64,000 bases of DNA from JABMMZ01 sp040403495 (GCA_040403495.1 JBBAKM010000002.1:141265-205264), one strand, 5' to 3'. Counted from the first letter of the stretch, positions 1 through 10,049 are shown. Made by a program: numbers and translations. Notes: generated from the letters alone by a model not told the origin.

Positions 1-2734
1 CCTTAATTAAGTCGTTTAGTTTTAAAGTTAATAATAGCTCGTTATGGTATTGGTGATACACAATTTTGCCATCATAGCTCATTATTTCTACCAAGTACGA
101 TTTTCGGAATGGTTCTAACCGATTAAATTGTAGTTGCAGTAAGTCATGGAATGGAATTGGGTAAACGGTAACTTGTTTTTCCGGTTTATTTGAACTGCAT
201 TCTCCAAGCTCTGTCTCTGTCAAATCGCCATTTTCTATTCCCCTTATTTGATAGTCGGAAAAAGTGTTATTGATATTAAATACATAATTAGAAGCCCCCA
301 TTGTTTTTATACTTTCTATGTAAATCCAATCGTTGTTGAATAAGCCATACAGCGAAAGTTGATGGTATTTATAGACATATTCTTCCTTTAATTGAACAGT
401 TACTGAATTGTCGGAACATTTTACATCAACTTCATCCAAACTCAATGAAGTGCATGTTACATTGTGAATGCTTGTATCTAAAACAAAACAATTATTACTA
501 GGGTTGGTAATAGTTAATACCATTTCATAAGTGCCGGTATTGGGGTAAACAACTAAACCTGGATTAATAAGTCCACTTCCAACACTATCATTAGGATTTC
601 CGCCTTCAAAATTCCAAGTATAGATATAACTTGAAGGGTTTAGGTTTGTACAACTCCACAATAATGAATCGTTGCAAAAATTATAGCTTAGATTAATACT
701 TTCCTTAACAGGTAAAGACAAAGTGCTAATGTTTAAAGTATCTTTAACAATACAACCTGAAAGTGTGTCTTTTATTGTAAGGTATTTAGATTCGTTACCA
801 GTTATAGTAGTTGTAAGAGTTGGAGTTCTAACATTATTAGGCATCCATAAGTAGCTTGTATAACTATTATTTTGTGATGGTAAATAGCCCAAAGTTACTG
901 TGTTATTCAAGCAATACGATGTATCAGAACCTACATTAGAAAGCGGGATTGAATAACTTATGGTATCAAAGAGACCTTGACTTAAGTTGAAATATGTGCC
1001 ACTATTGTTCACTTGCAGTTTCATGCCACGAACCATATATACATTGTTCCCTGTCAAAGGAAAACTATCGGTAAAGGTTTGATTTGCAGTTGTGCCAATT
1101 TCTACAAAGGTGCTGTCTATGTGTTTTGCTCTGAATATAAGATATTGGTTTACCGCTGTGTCATTAGGTTCTGTCCAAGACAATTTAAACCTTTGATTAC
1201 AACTGTCTTGTTTTACAACAAAATCAGAGATTGGTTCTACAACATTCAAACGGGTTGTTGGGTCACCCATAAGAGCGGGATGTATTTGTAAGTAGCTAAA
1301 AGCTGTAGTTGGGTAAAGCAAATAGTTAGCAGTTGTATCATAATTATACTGAGTTCTCATGGTGCTATACCCAATGGTTTCACCCAAACCCATGTGATGA
1401 AAAAACCAATGTGGTCTGCCCACCCAAAAGGAATTTAATGCATGACCTTTGGCCGCCAATGGAGCTCTCAGAAGATTATTGGTATTGTCCCAATCGCCAA
1501 AATAACTGCCAAATAGACCTGTAAATACTGTTTTTAATTCTTGGGTTGAGGACGCCATCTGAGACGTATTTGATACACCCGAAGCACTGGAATATCCACC
1601 TGCACCAAAACCATAACTCCATTGGTAAGATTTTGTATTTAAAGTGCTTAAATAGTCGAGATTAAAACAAGAGTCTTTGTTGATTAATGGCGCAGTATTT
1701 CTGTAAGCATTACCAGCAAAATGTTCGTCAATATTGGGATATGGGTAATTTAAAAGACCAAAATTATCATCTATTAAGCATCTTGGTACAGTGGTGAAAT
1801 TCAAATGCTTGTAATCGTGGTTTTTCTTAAAATAGCGTCTCAATAGTTCTCTTTCTGTTTCTGTGAATGATGTAAAATTGGATAAATCTATTCGTCCTAC
1901 CCCTAGTTCAATTAATGTAGGCAAGGATGTTTGGTCAAATTTTCCATCAGATGGGTTGTTGTTATTCGCCGATCTAGCACCTGCGTTATTGGTTACTGTA
2001 TTGTCGGTCCAACTGGAACTGTTTACATCACCATAGTATACATCGGCTGGCCAAGCCCCTTCGTGACTTGGGGGCGAAAAAGTGGTGTGTGCATCGGGAG
2101 GAAAAGTGCCCGATGAAGAAAAGTTTCCAGAGTATGGAACTGCAACATCACCAATTAAACAAACACTTTTTACCTGAGTTGGATTTGCGTTGTATTCGCT
2201 TACAATGAATGTCTTAATCGTTGATACACTTGTGCTAGGAGACACCCACAATTCCTTGGTAAACCAACCATCGCCTGTCAAATCATTTCTGAATGTCCTT
2301 AAATCATTGGCCAAAAAAACGCGATGTGTACTGTCGATTATTAATAACAGAGTGCCCCGTTGTTTGATAGGTAAAACTCTGTGGCCAGCATAAATATAAC
2401 CCTGAACTGAGTAGCCATCTCTGCCTGTATCTTTTTCAAAACGGTATTCAAAATGACTACCGGTTGTAATGGTGTCGCTAAAAGTAGTGTCGTTCATATT
2501 GAGGGTGCGGTATGCGCTTCCCCAAGTGTAGGCGGTTTTTGATTTTCTGTAAACCCTTTGTGCCCGAGCGGTAGGAGGGGGATTTTTCCAACGAAAATCC
2601 AAAATTGATGTTGATGAATTTCGAACTCTTGAAACACAATAAACTTCTAAGTTATAATCTCTTATACTTATACTTTGTGAATCAGCATTTGTTAGTACTA
2701 ATTGTAAACAACAAATCAGTAGGATTTTTTTCAA
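1..2734 (-). CDS. Secreted C25-like (gingipain-fold) protein with PKD-like module and T9SS tail, partial
   Basis: One uninterrupted minus-strand frame of about 911 codons runs from a TTG to the window edge, so the last few residues are missing. No ATG is available between the upstream in-frame TAA and the signal peptide (KKILLICCLQLVL), and a perfect -7 box lies 20 nt upstream, which decides the TTG start. Residues ~190-495 resemble peptidase family C25: CLIGDVAVPY, ADVYYGDV, ELGVGRIDL and the closing ALMGDPTTRLNV. Where C25 enzymes carry the catalytic His and Cys, this protein reads YGFGAGGY and FGSYFGDWD, so activity is doubtful. An FN3-like segment (~500-590), a PKD-like segment (~690-780) and the beginning of a type A T9SS sorting domain (VYPIPFHDLLQL, from ~856) follow. 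Export by T9SS is inferred; the substrate is unknown. Confidence 0.8.
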   Translation of the reverse strand, partial: MKKILLICCLQLVLTNADSQSISIRDYNLEVYCVSRVRNSSTSILDFRWKNPPPTARAQRVYRKSKTAYTWGSAYRTLNMNDTTFSDTITTGSHFEYRFEKDTGRDGYSVQGYIYAGHRVLPIKQRGTLLLIIDSTHRVFLANDLRTFRNDLTGDGWFTKELWVSPSTSVSTIKTFIVSEYNANPTQVKSVCLIGDVAVPYSGNFSSSGTFPPDAHTTFSPPSHEGAWPADVYYGDVNSSSWTDNTVTNNAGARSANNNNPSDGKFDQTSLPTLIELGVGRIDLSNFTSFTETERELLRRYFKKNHDYKHLNFTTVPRCLIDDNFGLLNYPYPNIDEHFAGNAYRNTAPLINKDSCFNLDYLSTLNTKSYQWSYGFGAGGYSSASGVSNTSQMASSTQELKTVFTGLFGSYFGDWDNTNNLLRAPLAAKGHALNSFWVGRPHWFFHHMGLGETIGYSTMRTQYNYDTTANYLLYPTTAFSYLQIHPALMGDPTTRLNVVEPISDFVVKQDSCNQRFKLSWTEPNDTAVNQYLIFRAKHIDSTFVEIGTTANQTFTDSFPLTGNNVYMVRGMKLQVNNSGTYFNLSQGLFDTISYSIPLSNVGSDTSYCLNNTVTLGYLPSQNNSYTSYLWMPNNVRTPTLTTTITGNESKYLTIKDTLSGCIVKDTLNISTLSLPVKESINLSYNFCNDSLLWSCTNLNPSSYIYTWNFEGGNPNDSVGSGLINPGLVVYPNTGTYEMVLTITNPSNNCFVLDTSIHNVTCTSLSLDEVDVKCSDNSVTVQLKEEYVYKYHQLSLYGLFNNDWIYIESIKTMGASNYVFNINNTFSDYQIRGIENGDLTETELGECSSNKPEKQVTVYPIPFHDLLQLQFNRLEPFRKSYLVEIMSYDGKIVYHQYHNELLLTLKLNDLIK

Positions 2735-2753
2735 GAAGTTGATATTAGTTTGG

Positions 2754-2761
2754 CAAATTTA
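2754..2761 (-). promoter_or_regulatory. Bacteroidota -7 box (TAAATTTG)
   Basis: Perfect match to TAnnTTTG on the minus strand, 20 nt before the TTG start of the C25-like gene. It supports that unusual start codon. Confidence 0.5.
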
Positions 2762-2959
2762 ATAGTTTTCCTATTACTTGTTGTTACAATTAAATCAATC
2801 TTGTTAGAAGTTGTATTGTTTTAAGTACAAAAAGAACTATACTGAATTTAGATTAATTATATAACTTACATTTCTGTATGTTCTAAATGAAAAAATTAAT
2901 GATTTTAAATTAAAATAGCAAATGAGTTTACAAAATATAGATAAAATAATAAAAAACAC

Positions 2960-5900
2960 TTATTCACTCTTAATTAATTTAAAAGTTTGAAAATTTTTTC
3001 CATCACTTAATTTGATAAAGTATAACCCTAATGGTATAGAATTTATCTTTATTGTATTTGTCTCATTTGTTAATATTTGTGAAATATATAATTTGCCTTT
3101 AATGTCATATATATCAAGTTTAGTATCGAGTATGTAGTTAGACGGTAAACTAATTATCAAATCTTGACTTCCAATTGGATTAGGAAATAATTTAATTGTT
3201 GAAAGTTCTGATGATATAACATCTGTAGTTGTGTTTTTCCATTCAAATGCACCGATATCAAAGCTATTTTCATTTTTTAATTGATTTCCCCAATAATCAT
3301 TTTTACCTGCATTAATGCCAAATAATGTTTGTAAATCTAAACCAGTATTTCTACAAGGTGACATTTGAGAAAAATGGAAAGCATCTAATGAATCTGTTGG
3401 TTTTGGGAAAATAGTCAATGGACTTTTATTTGTATTGATTAAAAGAGGGTTTGTATTTAAACCTGTATTTTTACTTCCGTTTTTTTCGCAGTAAATCCCA
3501 GCATTTCTAAAATCATTTAATGAATTATACTTATTACCGTATGTAATTGTAAAAGATTCTCCATCTGTATAATATAAGTTTCCAATAAACTTTGGTGTTT
3601 GATTTACGAATGTATTTGGTACAGTAACCAAAGGCAATCCACCTTTGGTATAGAAAATATTATTATAACATTCTACTTCTGACATATTGGTTCCATAATC
3701 TGTCATTTGAAAAGCACCAAAATTACTATATTTGTTTTTTGGAGAGGGGCTAACATAAATAGTATTGTTATAAAGTTTTAATCCATTCCATATTGTATTT
3801 GGTGCAGTAAATAAAGTAACAGCGGAATTATTTGTTTTAGCATCGTTTACACTAATACAATATCTAACAATGTTATTTCCCCAAGGTCTTGCTCCAGCAA
3901 AATTTCCTAATAAATAGCCTGCTCCATCATTGTCATGAGAATAGCAATACTGAATAATGGAATTTGTTACACCTCCATCTAAATCAAATCCTAATCCATC
4001 ACAACCAGTTGAAGTGCCAGATGAATTATGGTGGCTTTCGCAGTATTGTATTGTAATAGCGTTAGCGGCCCAAACCCATATTCCTCCCGGACCACCACAA
4101 GCAGTATTGGCAGTTCCTGTGTTATATGCCACACATCGTTCTATAACACTAGAGTCTATTTGAGAAAGAACAATTCCACTGCCCTTGTGAGTTGCAGAAG
4201 CATAGCCAGTTATATTATAAACTTCTGTATTTTTTATAGTGAATTTTTTATGATGATAAAAATTAGTGGATTGTACATCGTATCCAAATGTTACAATGCC
4301 ATTTTCACGACAATCAAATACTTTACATTGGTCAATAATTACATCTTTATAACCTGCTTTAACATTCACATCCCAATTGGAATAAAATCTGATTCCACAA
4401 TAGCCAAATCCACTTACCTCACAATTTTTGATTTGAATGTTACTTAAATAACCATTTTGATTAGTTGTAAAAAATAACATGCCATCAATATCTTTTTGGG
4501 TTCCATTTCCTGGTCCAACAAATTTAAGATTGCTGATTTGGAATCCCTGTGTATTGGTGGCTTTGAATCCACATTTTGAAGTTAGTGTTGTTTTTATTGT
4601 TGCTTGTCCAGACCCATAAGTTGTTAAAATAATAGGCTTTGAAGATGAATTGCCATCATTGTTATCAAATTCAATATTTCCTATAAAAGTTTTGCCACCT
4701 TCAAAAAGAATGGTATCTCCAGGATTAAAATTTTTCAAATTAATTTTATCCAAATTATTCCATGCAGTTGCAATACTTAATCCATCGGTATTATTTCCAG
4801 TATTATTTACATAATATTTTTTAGGTTTTTTATCTATAATACTTCCATCATTAAACAATTCAGTTAATCCTTGAGCATACCACCTTGCAAGGTAATCATT
4901 GGGGTGTAGTGAGTTAGAAAGACAGTGTGTTGCTCCCTTTCTTTTATAAATGGTATCACTTAATGTGGTCATGTCAAATACTGCAATTCCATTGGATTCT
5001 AAACTTTTTAATTGTGATAAGAAACCATACATTAGAACATCGCCATTTGATGGAGCTCCTTGTGAATTAACATCAGGCAGCATATTGCCTATTAAAATAA
5101 ATTCAGTATTAGGATTGGCATTTTTTATTTTATTAATGCAAGATTGCATACTGGTTTTAAATGCTGAATTGGTGGTTGTACCCCAAATGTCATTCATTCC
5201 CATATCTAACAAAACTAAATCTGGCAAATTAGGCACAACCATACTTTCACAATATTGGTCAATCCAAGCTACCATTTTACCACCACATGAGCCGTTTATA
5301 ATAGTAACATCTGAACCAAATTTTGCTTCTAGTGAATTTTCTAATAATTCTACATAACTACGCATGTAAGGTGCAGTAGGGGTAAAGTTTTTATCATCAC
5401 CAGCAAAACCACTTACATTCAGACCTGCGGTAATGCTCATACCATAAGCTTGAATCTTTACAGGTAAACTTGCTTTTAATTTTGCCATAGTTTTAGGTAA
5501 TTTATCGCCTTTATATCCAATCAGATTTGACCCATTCCAATTGCTTCTATCGGGAATATATGTAACACAAGTCCATGAAGTAGCTTTGGTATTCATTAAA
5601 CCATTAAGTTGTCCATTCCCTTTTTTTCCTGCTACTATTGAAACAGTAGACGATATTTTTGTATTTAATTGTTTAATAACATTTCCTGTTATTGAATAAT
5701 CTGTATTTTGCACATAAGATTTGGAAAAATCATAATTGGTCACTGAAATAATTTTTGCAGGTTTAAACATGAGTTTTGCGGTAGTATTTACCCCATTTAA
5801 AAGTACTAACTCATTATAAATAGTGTCTGATTTCCAAAATGGCTGCAGATATTGAGGAATATTACAAGTAGGGGCATTTGAAGTGTAATTAGGAAATTCG

Positions 5901-6187
5901 TAATAACCGCCATTTGTAGGTGTTACAACTACCCAAGCAGTCTTGGCAGGTGTAGCCGACCAACCAGCTTCTGTAGCATCTACAGATAGAAGCAAATTGT
6001 CATTGATATCATAAAATTTGCAACTACCGCCTGCATAATATATCATGTTTGGTTTGGCAGATACAGCACCTGCTGGTGGTTGTGCATTTGTTTTTACTGT
6101 AAAAAGAAGGAGAATAATTAATAATTGTTTTTTAAATGTATTGCTGTTTATAAAAACAATATTTACGTATAAGTTTTTAGATTTCAT
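2960..6187 (-). CDS. Secreted SGNH hydrolase / right-handed beta-helix protein with T9SS sorting domain
   Basis: 1075 residues. Signal peptide ~1-35 ending TNAQ. Residues ~243-445 are an SGNH/GDSL esterase-like domain: block I AYGMSITAG (Ser251, GMS in place of GDS), block II INGSCGG, block III LDMGMNDIW and block V SNSLHPND (His428). From ~458 to ~985 the sequence is Asn/Gly/Tyr-rich with repeating short strands (NTGNNTDGLSIATAWN, NCEVSGFGYCGIRFYS) typical of a parallel beta-helix of pectate-lyase type. The last ~75 residues are a type A T9SS sorting domain (KLFPNPIGSQDL to GLYFIKLSDGKNFQTFKL). Likely an extracellular polysaccharide-acting esterase, perhaps a deacetylase; the substrate is inferred only by architecture. 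Confidence 0.85.
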   Translation of the reverse strand: MKSKNLYVNIVFINSNTFKKQLLIILLLFTVKTNAQPPAGAVSAKPNMIYYAGGSCKFYDINDNLLLSVDATEAGWSATPAKTAWVVVTPTNGGYYEFPNYTSNAPTCNIPQYLQPFWKSDTIYNELVLLNGVNTTAKLMFKPAKIISVTNYDFSKSYVQNTDYSITGNVIKQLNTKISSTVSIVAGKKGNGQLNGLMNTKATSWTCVTYIPDRSNWNGSNLIGYKGDKLPKTMAKLKASLPVKIQAYGMSITAGLNVSGFAGDDKNFTPTAPYMRSYVELLENSLEAKFGSDVTIINGSCGGKMVAWIDQYCESMVVPNLPDLVLLDMGMNDIWGTTTNSAFKTSMQSCINKIKNANPNTEFILIGNMLPDVNSQGAPSNGDVLMYGFLSQLKSLESNGIAVFDMTTLSDTIYKRKGATHCLSNSLHPNDYLARWYAQGLTELFNDGSIIDKKPKKYYVNNTGNNTDGLSIATAWNNLDKINLKNFNPGDTILFEGGKTFIGNIEFDNNDGNSSSKPIILTTYGSGQATIKTTLTSKCGFKATNTQGFQISNLKFVGPGNGTQKDIDGMLFFTTNQNGYLSNIQIKNCEVSGFGYCGIRFYSNWDVNVKAGYKDVIIDQCKVFDCRENGIVTFGYDVQSTNFYHHKKFTIKNTEVYNITGYASATHKGSGIVLSQIDSSVIERCVAYNTGTANTACGGPGGIWVWAANAITIQYCESHHNSSGTSTGCDGLGFDLDGGVTNSIIQYCYSHDNDGAGYLLGNFAGARPWGNNIVRYCISVNDAKTNNSAVTLFTAPNTIWNGLKLYNNTIYVSPSPKNKYSNFGAFQMTDYGTNMSEVECYNNIFYTKGGLPLVTVPNTFVNQTPKFIGNLYYTDGESFTITYGNKYNSLNDFRNAGIYCEKNGSKNTGLNTNPLLINTNKSPLTIFPKPTDSLDAFHFSQMSPCRNTGLDLQTLFGINAGKNDYWGNQLKNENSFDIGAFEWKNTTTDVISSELSTIKLFPNPIGSQDLIISLPSNYILDTKLDIYDIKGKLYISQILTNETNTIKINSIPLGLYFIKLSDGKNFQTFKLIKSE

Positions 6188-6200
6188 GTATTTTAAAATT

Positions 6201-6208
6201 CAAATATA
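6201..6208 (-). promoter_or_regulatory. Bacteroidota -7 box (TATATTTG)
   Basis: Perfect TAnnTTTG on the minus strand, 13 nt before the ATG of the SGNH/beta-helix gene, inside the very AT-rich divergent spacer. Confidence 0.55.
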
Positions 6209-6380
6209 TTTTATTTTTTTTTATTTTTAAAAAATAAAGCTCAAATATATTTAAATTTAAATCAAAATATAATTTTTCTTAAGCTTGTATTTTCCTTTTT
6301 CAAAAATTATTAATTCAAATTTTTTAAATATTAAATTTAGGAGTCAAAAAGTCCATTTTTTATTCTTTATATTTTTTGTT

Positions 6381-6388
6381 TAGATTTG
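6381..6388 (+). promoter_or_regulatory. Bacteroidota -7 box (TAGATTTG)
   Basis: Perfect TAnnTTTG only 4 nt before the ATG at 6393, so the transcript would be leaderless or nearly so. Confidence 0.5.
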
Positions 6389-6392
6389 TAAG

Positions 6393-6863
6393 ATGAATAC
6401 TCTTAAAATTACACTAATTGCTATACTTTCTCTCGGATTTCAATCTCTTTTTGCGCAAGCTACAAGAATTGACATTAAATCGCCCCAAACCCAAACCAAT
6501 TATCAAAAAGGAGATACCATTTTTATCTCTGCAGAAGTTAGTTCTGAATCCGCTTTACATGATGTAAATGTTCTAATTACTTCTGAAAATGATAGTAACA
6601 TGGTATTTTTTAATAAAAATTACCATACCCACGGTTCTCGTCAAACGATACAACTTATTTACATTTTGACTCTTGTCAATAAAACCAATTTAAGATTGAT
6701 GGTTTCAACCTACGACCATGGAAATGTGCAAACTGCCAAAAAACAAATGATTGTAAGATGTAATTATCCTAATGATAAAGGAAAGTCTGATTTGAACAAA
6801 CCCTCTAAAAAGGGAAAAGTCAAAAAAGAAAAAAAACCTAAGAAAGCGAAAGGTAAAAAATAG
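6393..6863 (+). CDS. Small secreted protein with Lys-rich tail
   Basis: 156 residues of unknown function. A clear signal peptide (residues 1-21, ending SLFAQ) is followed by about 100 residues of beta-rich sequence (RIDIKSPQTQTNYQKGDTI, then DVNVLITSENDSN) that reads like an Ig-like or DUF4625-type module. The last ~28 residues are almost entirely Lys, Pro, Ser and Gly (KKEKKPKKAKGKK). No catalytic motif is visible. The gene begins a two-gene plus-strand unit with the CHU_C protein 76 bp downstream, so a periplasmic or surface role beside that protein is plausible but unproven. Confidence 0.7.
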   Translation: MNTLKITLIAILSLGFQSLFAQATRIDIKSPQTQTNYQKGDTIFISAEVSSESALHDVNVLITSENDSNMVFFNKNYHTHGSRQTIQLIYILTLVNKTNLRLMVSTYDHGNVQTAKKQMIVRCNYPNDKGKSDLNKPSKKGKVKKEKKPKKAKGKK

Positions 6864-6939
6864 AAAAGATTGACATTTCTGTTTTGGGAAATAGTTTAAC
6901 TATTTCGGTTTTTAAGTCTCTTTTACAACCCACATTCCA

Positions 6940-8772
6940 TTGAGATTTGTACTTATAATATTGTTATTTGCTTTCACCCAAAGCGCACTCGCAACTCATA
7001 TTGTGGGCAGTGAAATGAATTATACATATCTCGGTAACAGGCAGTTTAGAATAGTTTTGAAATTGTATGTGGATTGTGTGTTTGGTCAAGCGGGCGCCAT
7101 CAGAGACGATGAATATGCAAGAATTGGTGTTTTTTCTAAAGACAACGACAGTTTAATGAATGGTTTAAGTTTTATGATAAAACGAAAACCACCTGTTAGG
7201 GTTTCCAAAACCAATTATAATTGTATAGCCATTCCACCAAATGCCTGTATTGATGCTTATGATTACGATACCGTTATTACCTTGCCCCAACATAAAGGGG
7301 GTTACGTGTTGTCTTTTCAACGATGTTGTAGAAATAATACCATCAAAAACATTATTTCACCCCAATCTACCGGTGAAAATATTTGGACAATAATCAATGA
7401 TTTTGACTCAATAGGGAACAACAGCAGCCCTTATTTTAAGCAATTACCTCCTAATTTTCTGTGTACCAATGCCCCTTTAATTTTCGACCATTCTGCTACC
7501 GATGCCGATGGTGATAGTTTGGTTTATGAGTTTTTTCATCCTTATACTGGTGGTACTCAATTTAATCCAAGACCAAATGTTGTTGATTATGAATCGCCCC
7601 CCTTTAGTCAAATTGTCTATGAATCAGGATATGGTTTTATAGATGCTATTAATTCCCAACCCAAAGCTACTATCAATGCTAAAACAGGTGTTCTTAAAAT
7701 TACCCCAACCTTAAATGGTCAGTTTGTAGTAGGAATAGTGGTAAAGGAATACCGAAATGGAAAGTTAATTGGGTTTACTTTTCGCGACTTTCAATTCAAT
7801 GTTCAAGAATGTGTTTTTGAAACAACTTCTGCATTTACCTCGCCCGATATTAATTGTGATAAGCAAGTAGTGTTTAATAATACCAGTCAAAATGCGACTC
7901 GGTTTTTTTGGAACTTTGGAGATACTTCTACCACCGCAGATACTTCGAGCGACAAAGTGGGGCGCTATACTTACCCTATTATAGGCGACTATAACGTAAC
8001 TTTAATTGCGACTAATGGAAATTGTGTTGATACCATTATAAAAACAATAACCATTTATGATAAAATAGATTTTAAATTACCCAATGATACCTTTTTATGT
8101 CAAGGGGCTAATTACCTTATCAAGCCTAATCAATTTTATGACAAAACACAATACAATTGGTCAAATGGTTCTACAGATTCTGTGATTACAGTGAATCAAA
8201 AAGGTTTGTATTGGCTCAAAATGCAAAGAATAAATTGTGTTTTTACTGACAGCATTTATATTGATTTGGACAGCCTCCAAGTGCGATTGGTTTTGGATAG
8301 TTTATATTGTAGTTTAAGTAGTTTCGACTACACTGGTAGCGTTCATGCTAAAGGAGCTTTTAAAACACTTAATTGGATGTCTACACCACAACAGTTTCTC
8401 CCCAATTCTACCGATACCATTGTTAGGGTAAAGCAAGTAGGAACGGTAACAGTTACGGGTGTTAAAACCAATGATTGTAGTTACAGTGAATTGATTGAAA
8501 TTCCTGATTTCAAAAAAAGTAATACCATTAAAATTCCGAATGTATTTACACCTAATGGCGATTTTATAAACGATTATTTCCCCGAACAAAATGCCAAGTA
8601 TTTGTATGATTTAAAAGTGTATAACCGTTGGGGTTTGTTGATGTTTGAGTCGAGCAATAAGCCTTGGGATGGCGGTTTGGCTTATGATGGGGTCTATTAT
8701 TACTTTATAACCATAAAGGATTGTGAATTACAAGAGCAAATTCATGGTGTAATCCATTTGATAGGAGACTAA
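6940..8772 (+). CDS. PKD-domain surface protein with type B T9SS (CHU_C) C-terminal domain
   Basis: 610 residues starting at TTG; an in-frame TAA at 6913 and no ATG before the signal peptide leave TTG as the sensible start. Signal peptide 1-18 (VLIILLFAFTQSALA). The mature N-terminus THIVGSEMNYTYLG is the opening typical of Bacteroidota CHU_C surface proteins. A PKD domain lies at ~296-374 (FFWNFGDTST, YTYPIIGDYNVTLIA). Residues 532-610 form the gliding-motility-associated C-terminal domain (IPNVFTPNGDFINDYF, VYNRWGLLMFES, WDGGLAYDGVYYYFI), the type B T9SS signal. Likely an adhesin or structural surface protein. Its 3' end faces the permease gene with only 2 bp between the stops, leaving no room for a terminator. 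Confidence 0.88.
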   Translation: MRFVLIILLFAFTQSALATHIVGSEMNYTYLGNRQFRIVLKLYVDCVFGQAGAIRDDEYARIGVFSKDNDSLMNGLSFMIKRKPPVRVSKTNYNCIAIPPNACIDAYDYDTVITLPQHKGGYVLSFQRCCRNNTIKNIISPQSTGENIWTIINDFDSIGNNSSPYFKQLPPNFLCTNAPLIFDHSATDADGDSLVYEFFHPYTGGTQFNPRPNVVDYESPPFSQIVYESGYGFIDAINSQPKATINAKTGVLKITPTLNGQFVVGIVVKEYRNGKLIGFTFRDFQFNVQECVFETTSAFTSPDINCDKQVVFNNTSQNATRFFWNFGDTSTTADTSSDKVGRYTYPIIGDYNVTLIATNGNCVDTIIKTITIYDKIDFKLPNDTFLCQGANYLIKPNQFYDKTQYNWSNGSTDSVITVNQKGLYWLKMQRINCVFTDSIYIDLDSLQVRLVLDSLYCSLSSFDYTGSVHAKGAFKTLNWMSTPQQFLPNSTDTIVRVKQVGTVTVTGVKTNDCSYSELIEIPDFKKSNTIKIPNVFTPNGDFINDYFPEQNAKYLYDLKVYNRWGLLMFESSNKPWDGGLAYDGVYYYFITIKDCELQEQIHGVIHLIGD

Positions 8773-8774
8773 CT

Positions 8775-10049
8775 TTATTTACTTCTCATTGCTTCTACGG
8801 GTTGAAGCTGCCCAGCTTTGTAGGCAGGAATAAATCCCGAAAGTAAACCGATAACGGTTGAAAAAGCAAGTCCAATTAATACATTTTCTTTGGTTACTAA
8901 TAGTCTAAAGTTGGATTCAAACTGACTTTCTATAATGACATTTAACAGCATAGAAAATCCAAATGTGATTAACAATCCAATGATACCACCCATAACACTC
9001 AATAACACAGATTCAGTAAGAAACTGAATGATAATAAATTCATTTTTGGCGCCTAAAGCTTTTTGTATTCCTATTATGGCTGTTCTTTCTTTAACCGAAA
9101 CAAACATAATATTAGCCACTCCAAAACCACCAACGAGTAGCGAGAACAATCCAATAACTAATCCAAATTTATTAACGCTTTTAAAGAAATCACCAATGGT
9201 TTCGGTCAAAAAAGAAATTCTGTTTAGTGAAAAATTATCGTCTTGCGAAGGTTTCAATTTTCGGATGGTTCGCATCGTTCCTCTTATTTCCTCATTCACT
9301 GCTATTTCATTCACATTCTCTTTCACTTTGATAATCAGCTTTCCGCCTCCTTTTTTACCAGTTGCGTATTCTAAAAAACGAATAGGAACAACCATTTTGT
9401 CATCAAAATCTATATTGATTAAATTATCGCCCTGAAACTTAAAAACACCAATAACTTTGATAGGTTTGCCAAAAGCGGTAATGGTTTTTCCAATGATATC
9501 TTCATCAGTGGCTAATCCCTTGGCAACATTTGCTCCAATAACAGCAACTGCTAATCCATTTTGGTCTTCGTAGGGGTTAAAAAATCGCCCTTTTTCGAGT
9601 TCTATTTCTTCTATTTTTACAAAATCATAAGTGTAACCATCCACGGTTACATCTTCAACCTCATTGTTATCGTGTTTAATTGTCGACCTAGAGGAGTAAG
9701 AATAAGATAGCGCCTCAAAAAAATGATTTACCGGATATTGTTTTAGTGTTTTTAATTCCTCCAAATTAGAGTCAGGACGCTTTAAGTATTCCCACCAAGG
9801 GTAATCGCTGCCACCGCCACTCCATTCCCATTTGTCTATATAAATAACATTTTTACCCAAGGATTGAACACTGTTTTTGATGTTTGCCTCTAATGAATCA
9901 ACAAGAGTAAAAACTAAAATAACTAAGAAAATACCAATGGTTATGCCAATTACAGATAAAAATGAACGCAGTTTGTTACTCAATAGTGATTGAACTGCAA
10001 ACTTTGCACTTTCATTAACAAGTCGGTAGTATAAGGTCCATTTGTTCAA
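8775..10049 (-). CDS. MacB/FtsX-family ABC transporter permease
   Basis: 424 residues with the MacB layout: TM1 ~29-51, a large periplasmic core ~52-290 (MacB_PCD), then three helices at ~293-318, ~345-370 and ~388-409 forming the FtsX domain. Family motifs are visible: SNKLRSFLSVIGITIG before TM1, ERTAIIGIQKALGAK after TM2, QFLTESVLLSVMGG entering TM3 and the terminal PVEAMRSK. Such permeases work with a MacB-type ATPase and usually an HlyD-like adaptor in export or lipoprotein mechanotransmission. Neither partner is next to it, so they must be encoded elsewhere. Confidence 0.9.
   Translation of the reverse strand: MNKWTLYYRLVNESAKFAVQSLLSNKLRSFLSVIGITIGIFLVILVFTLVDSLEANIKNSVQSLGKNVIYIDKWEWSGGGSDYPWWEYLKRPDSNLEELKTLKQYPVNHFFEALSYSYSSRSTIKHDNNEVEDVTVDGYTYDFVKIEEIELEKGRFFNPYEDQNGLAVAVIGANVAKGLATDEDIIGKTITAFGKPIKVIGVFKFQGDNLINIDFDDKMVVPIRFLEYATGKKGGGKLIIKVKENVNEIAVNEEIRGTMRTIRKLKPSQDDNFSLNRISFLTETIGDFFKSVNKFGLVIGLFSLLVGGFGVANIMFVSVKERTAIIGIQKALGAKNEFIIIQFLTESVLLSVMGGIIGLLITFGFSMLLNVIIESQFESNFRLLVTKENVLIGLAFSTVIGLLSGFIPAYKAGQLQPVEAMRSK

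Noticed and set aside
1013..2393. Four short plus-strand frames in the first 2.4 kb
   Set aside because: They lie antisense to the long open minus-strand frame of the C25-like gene, which has a signal peptide and family motifs.
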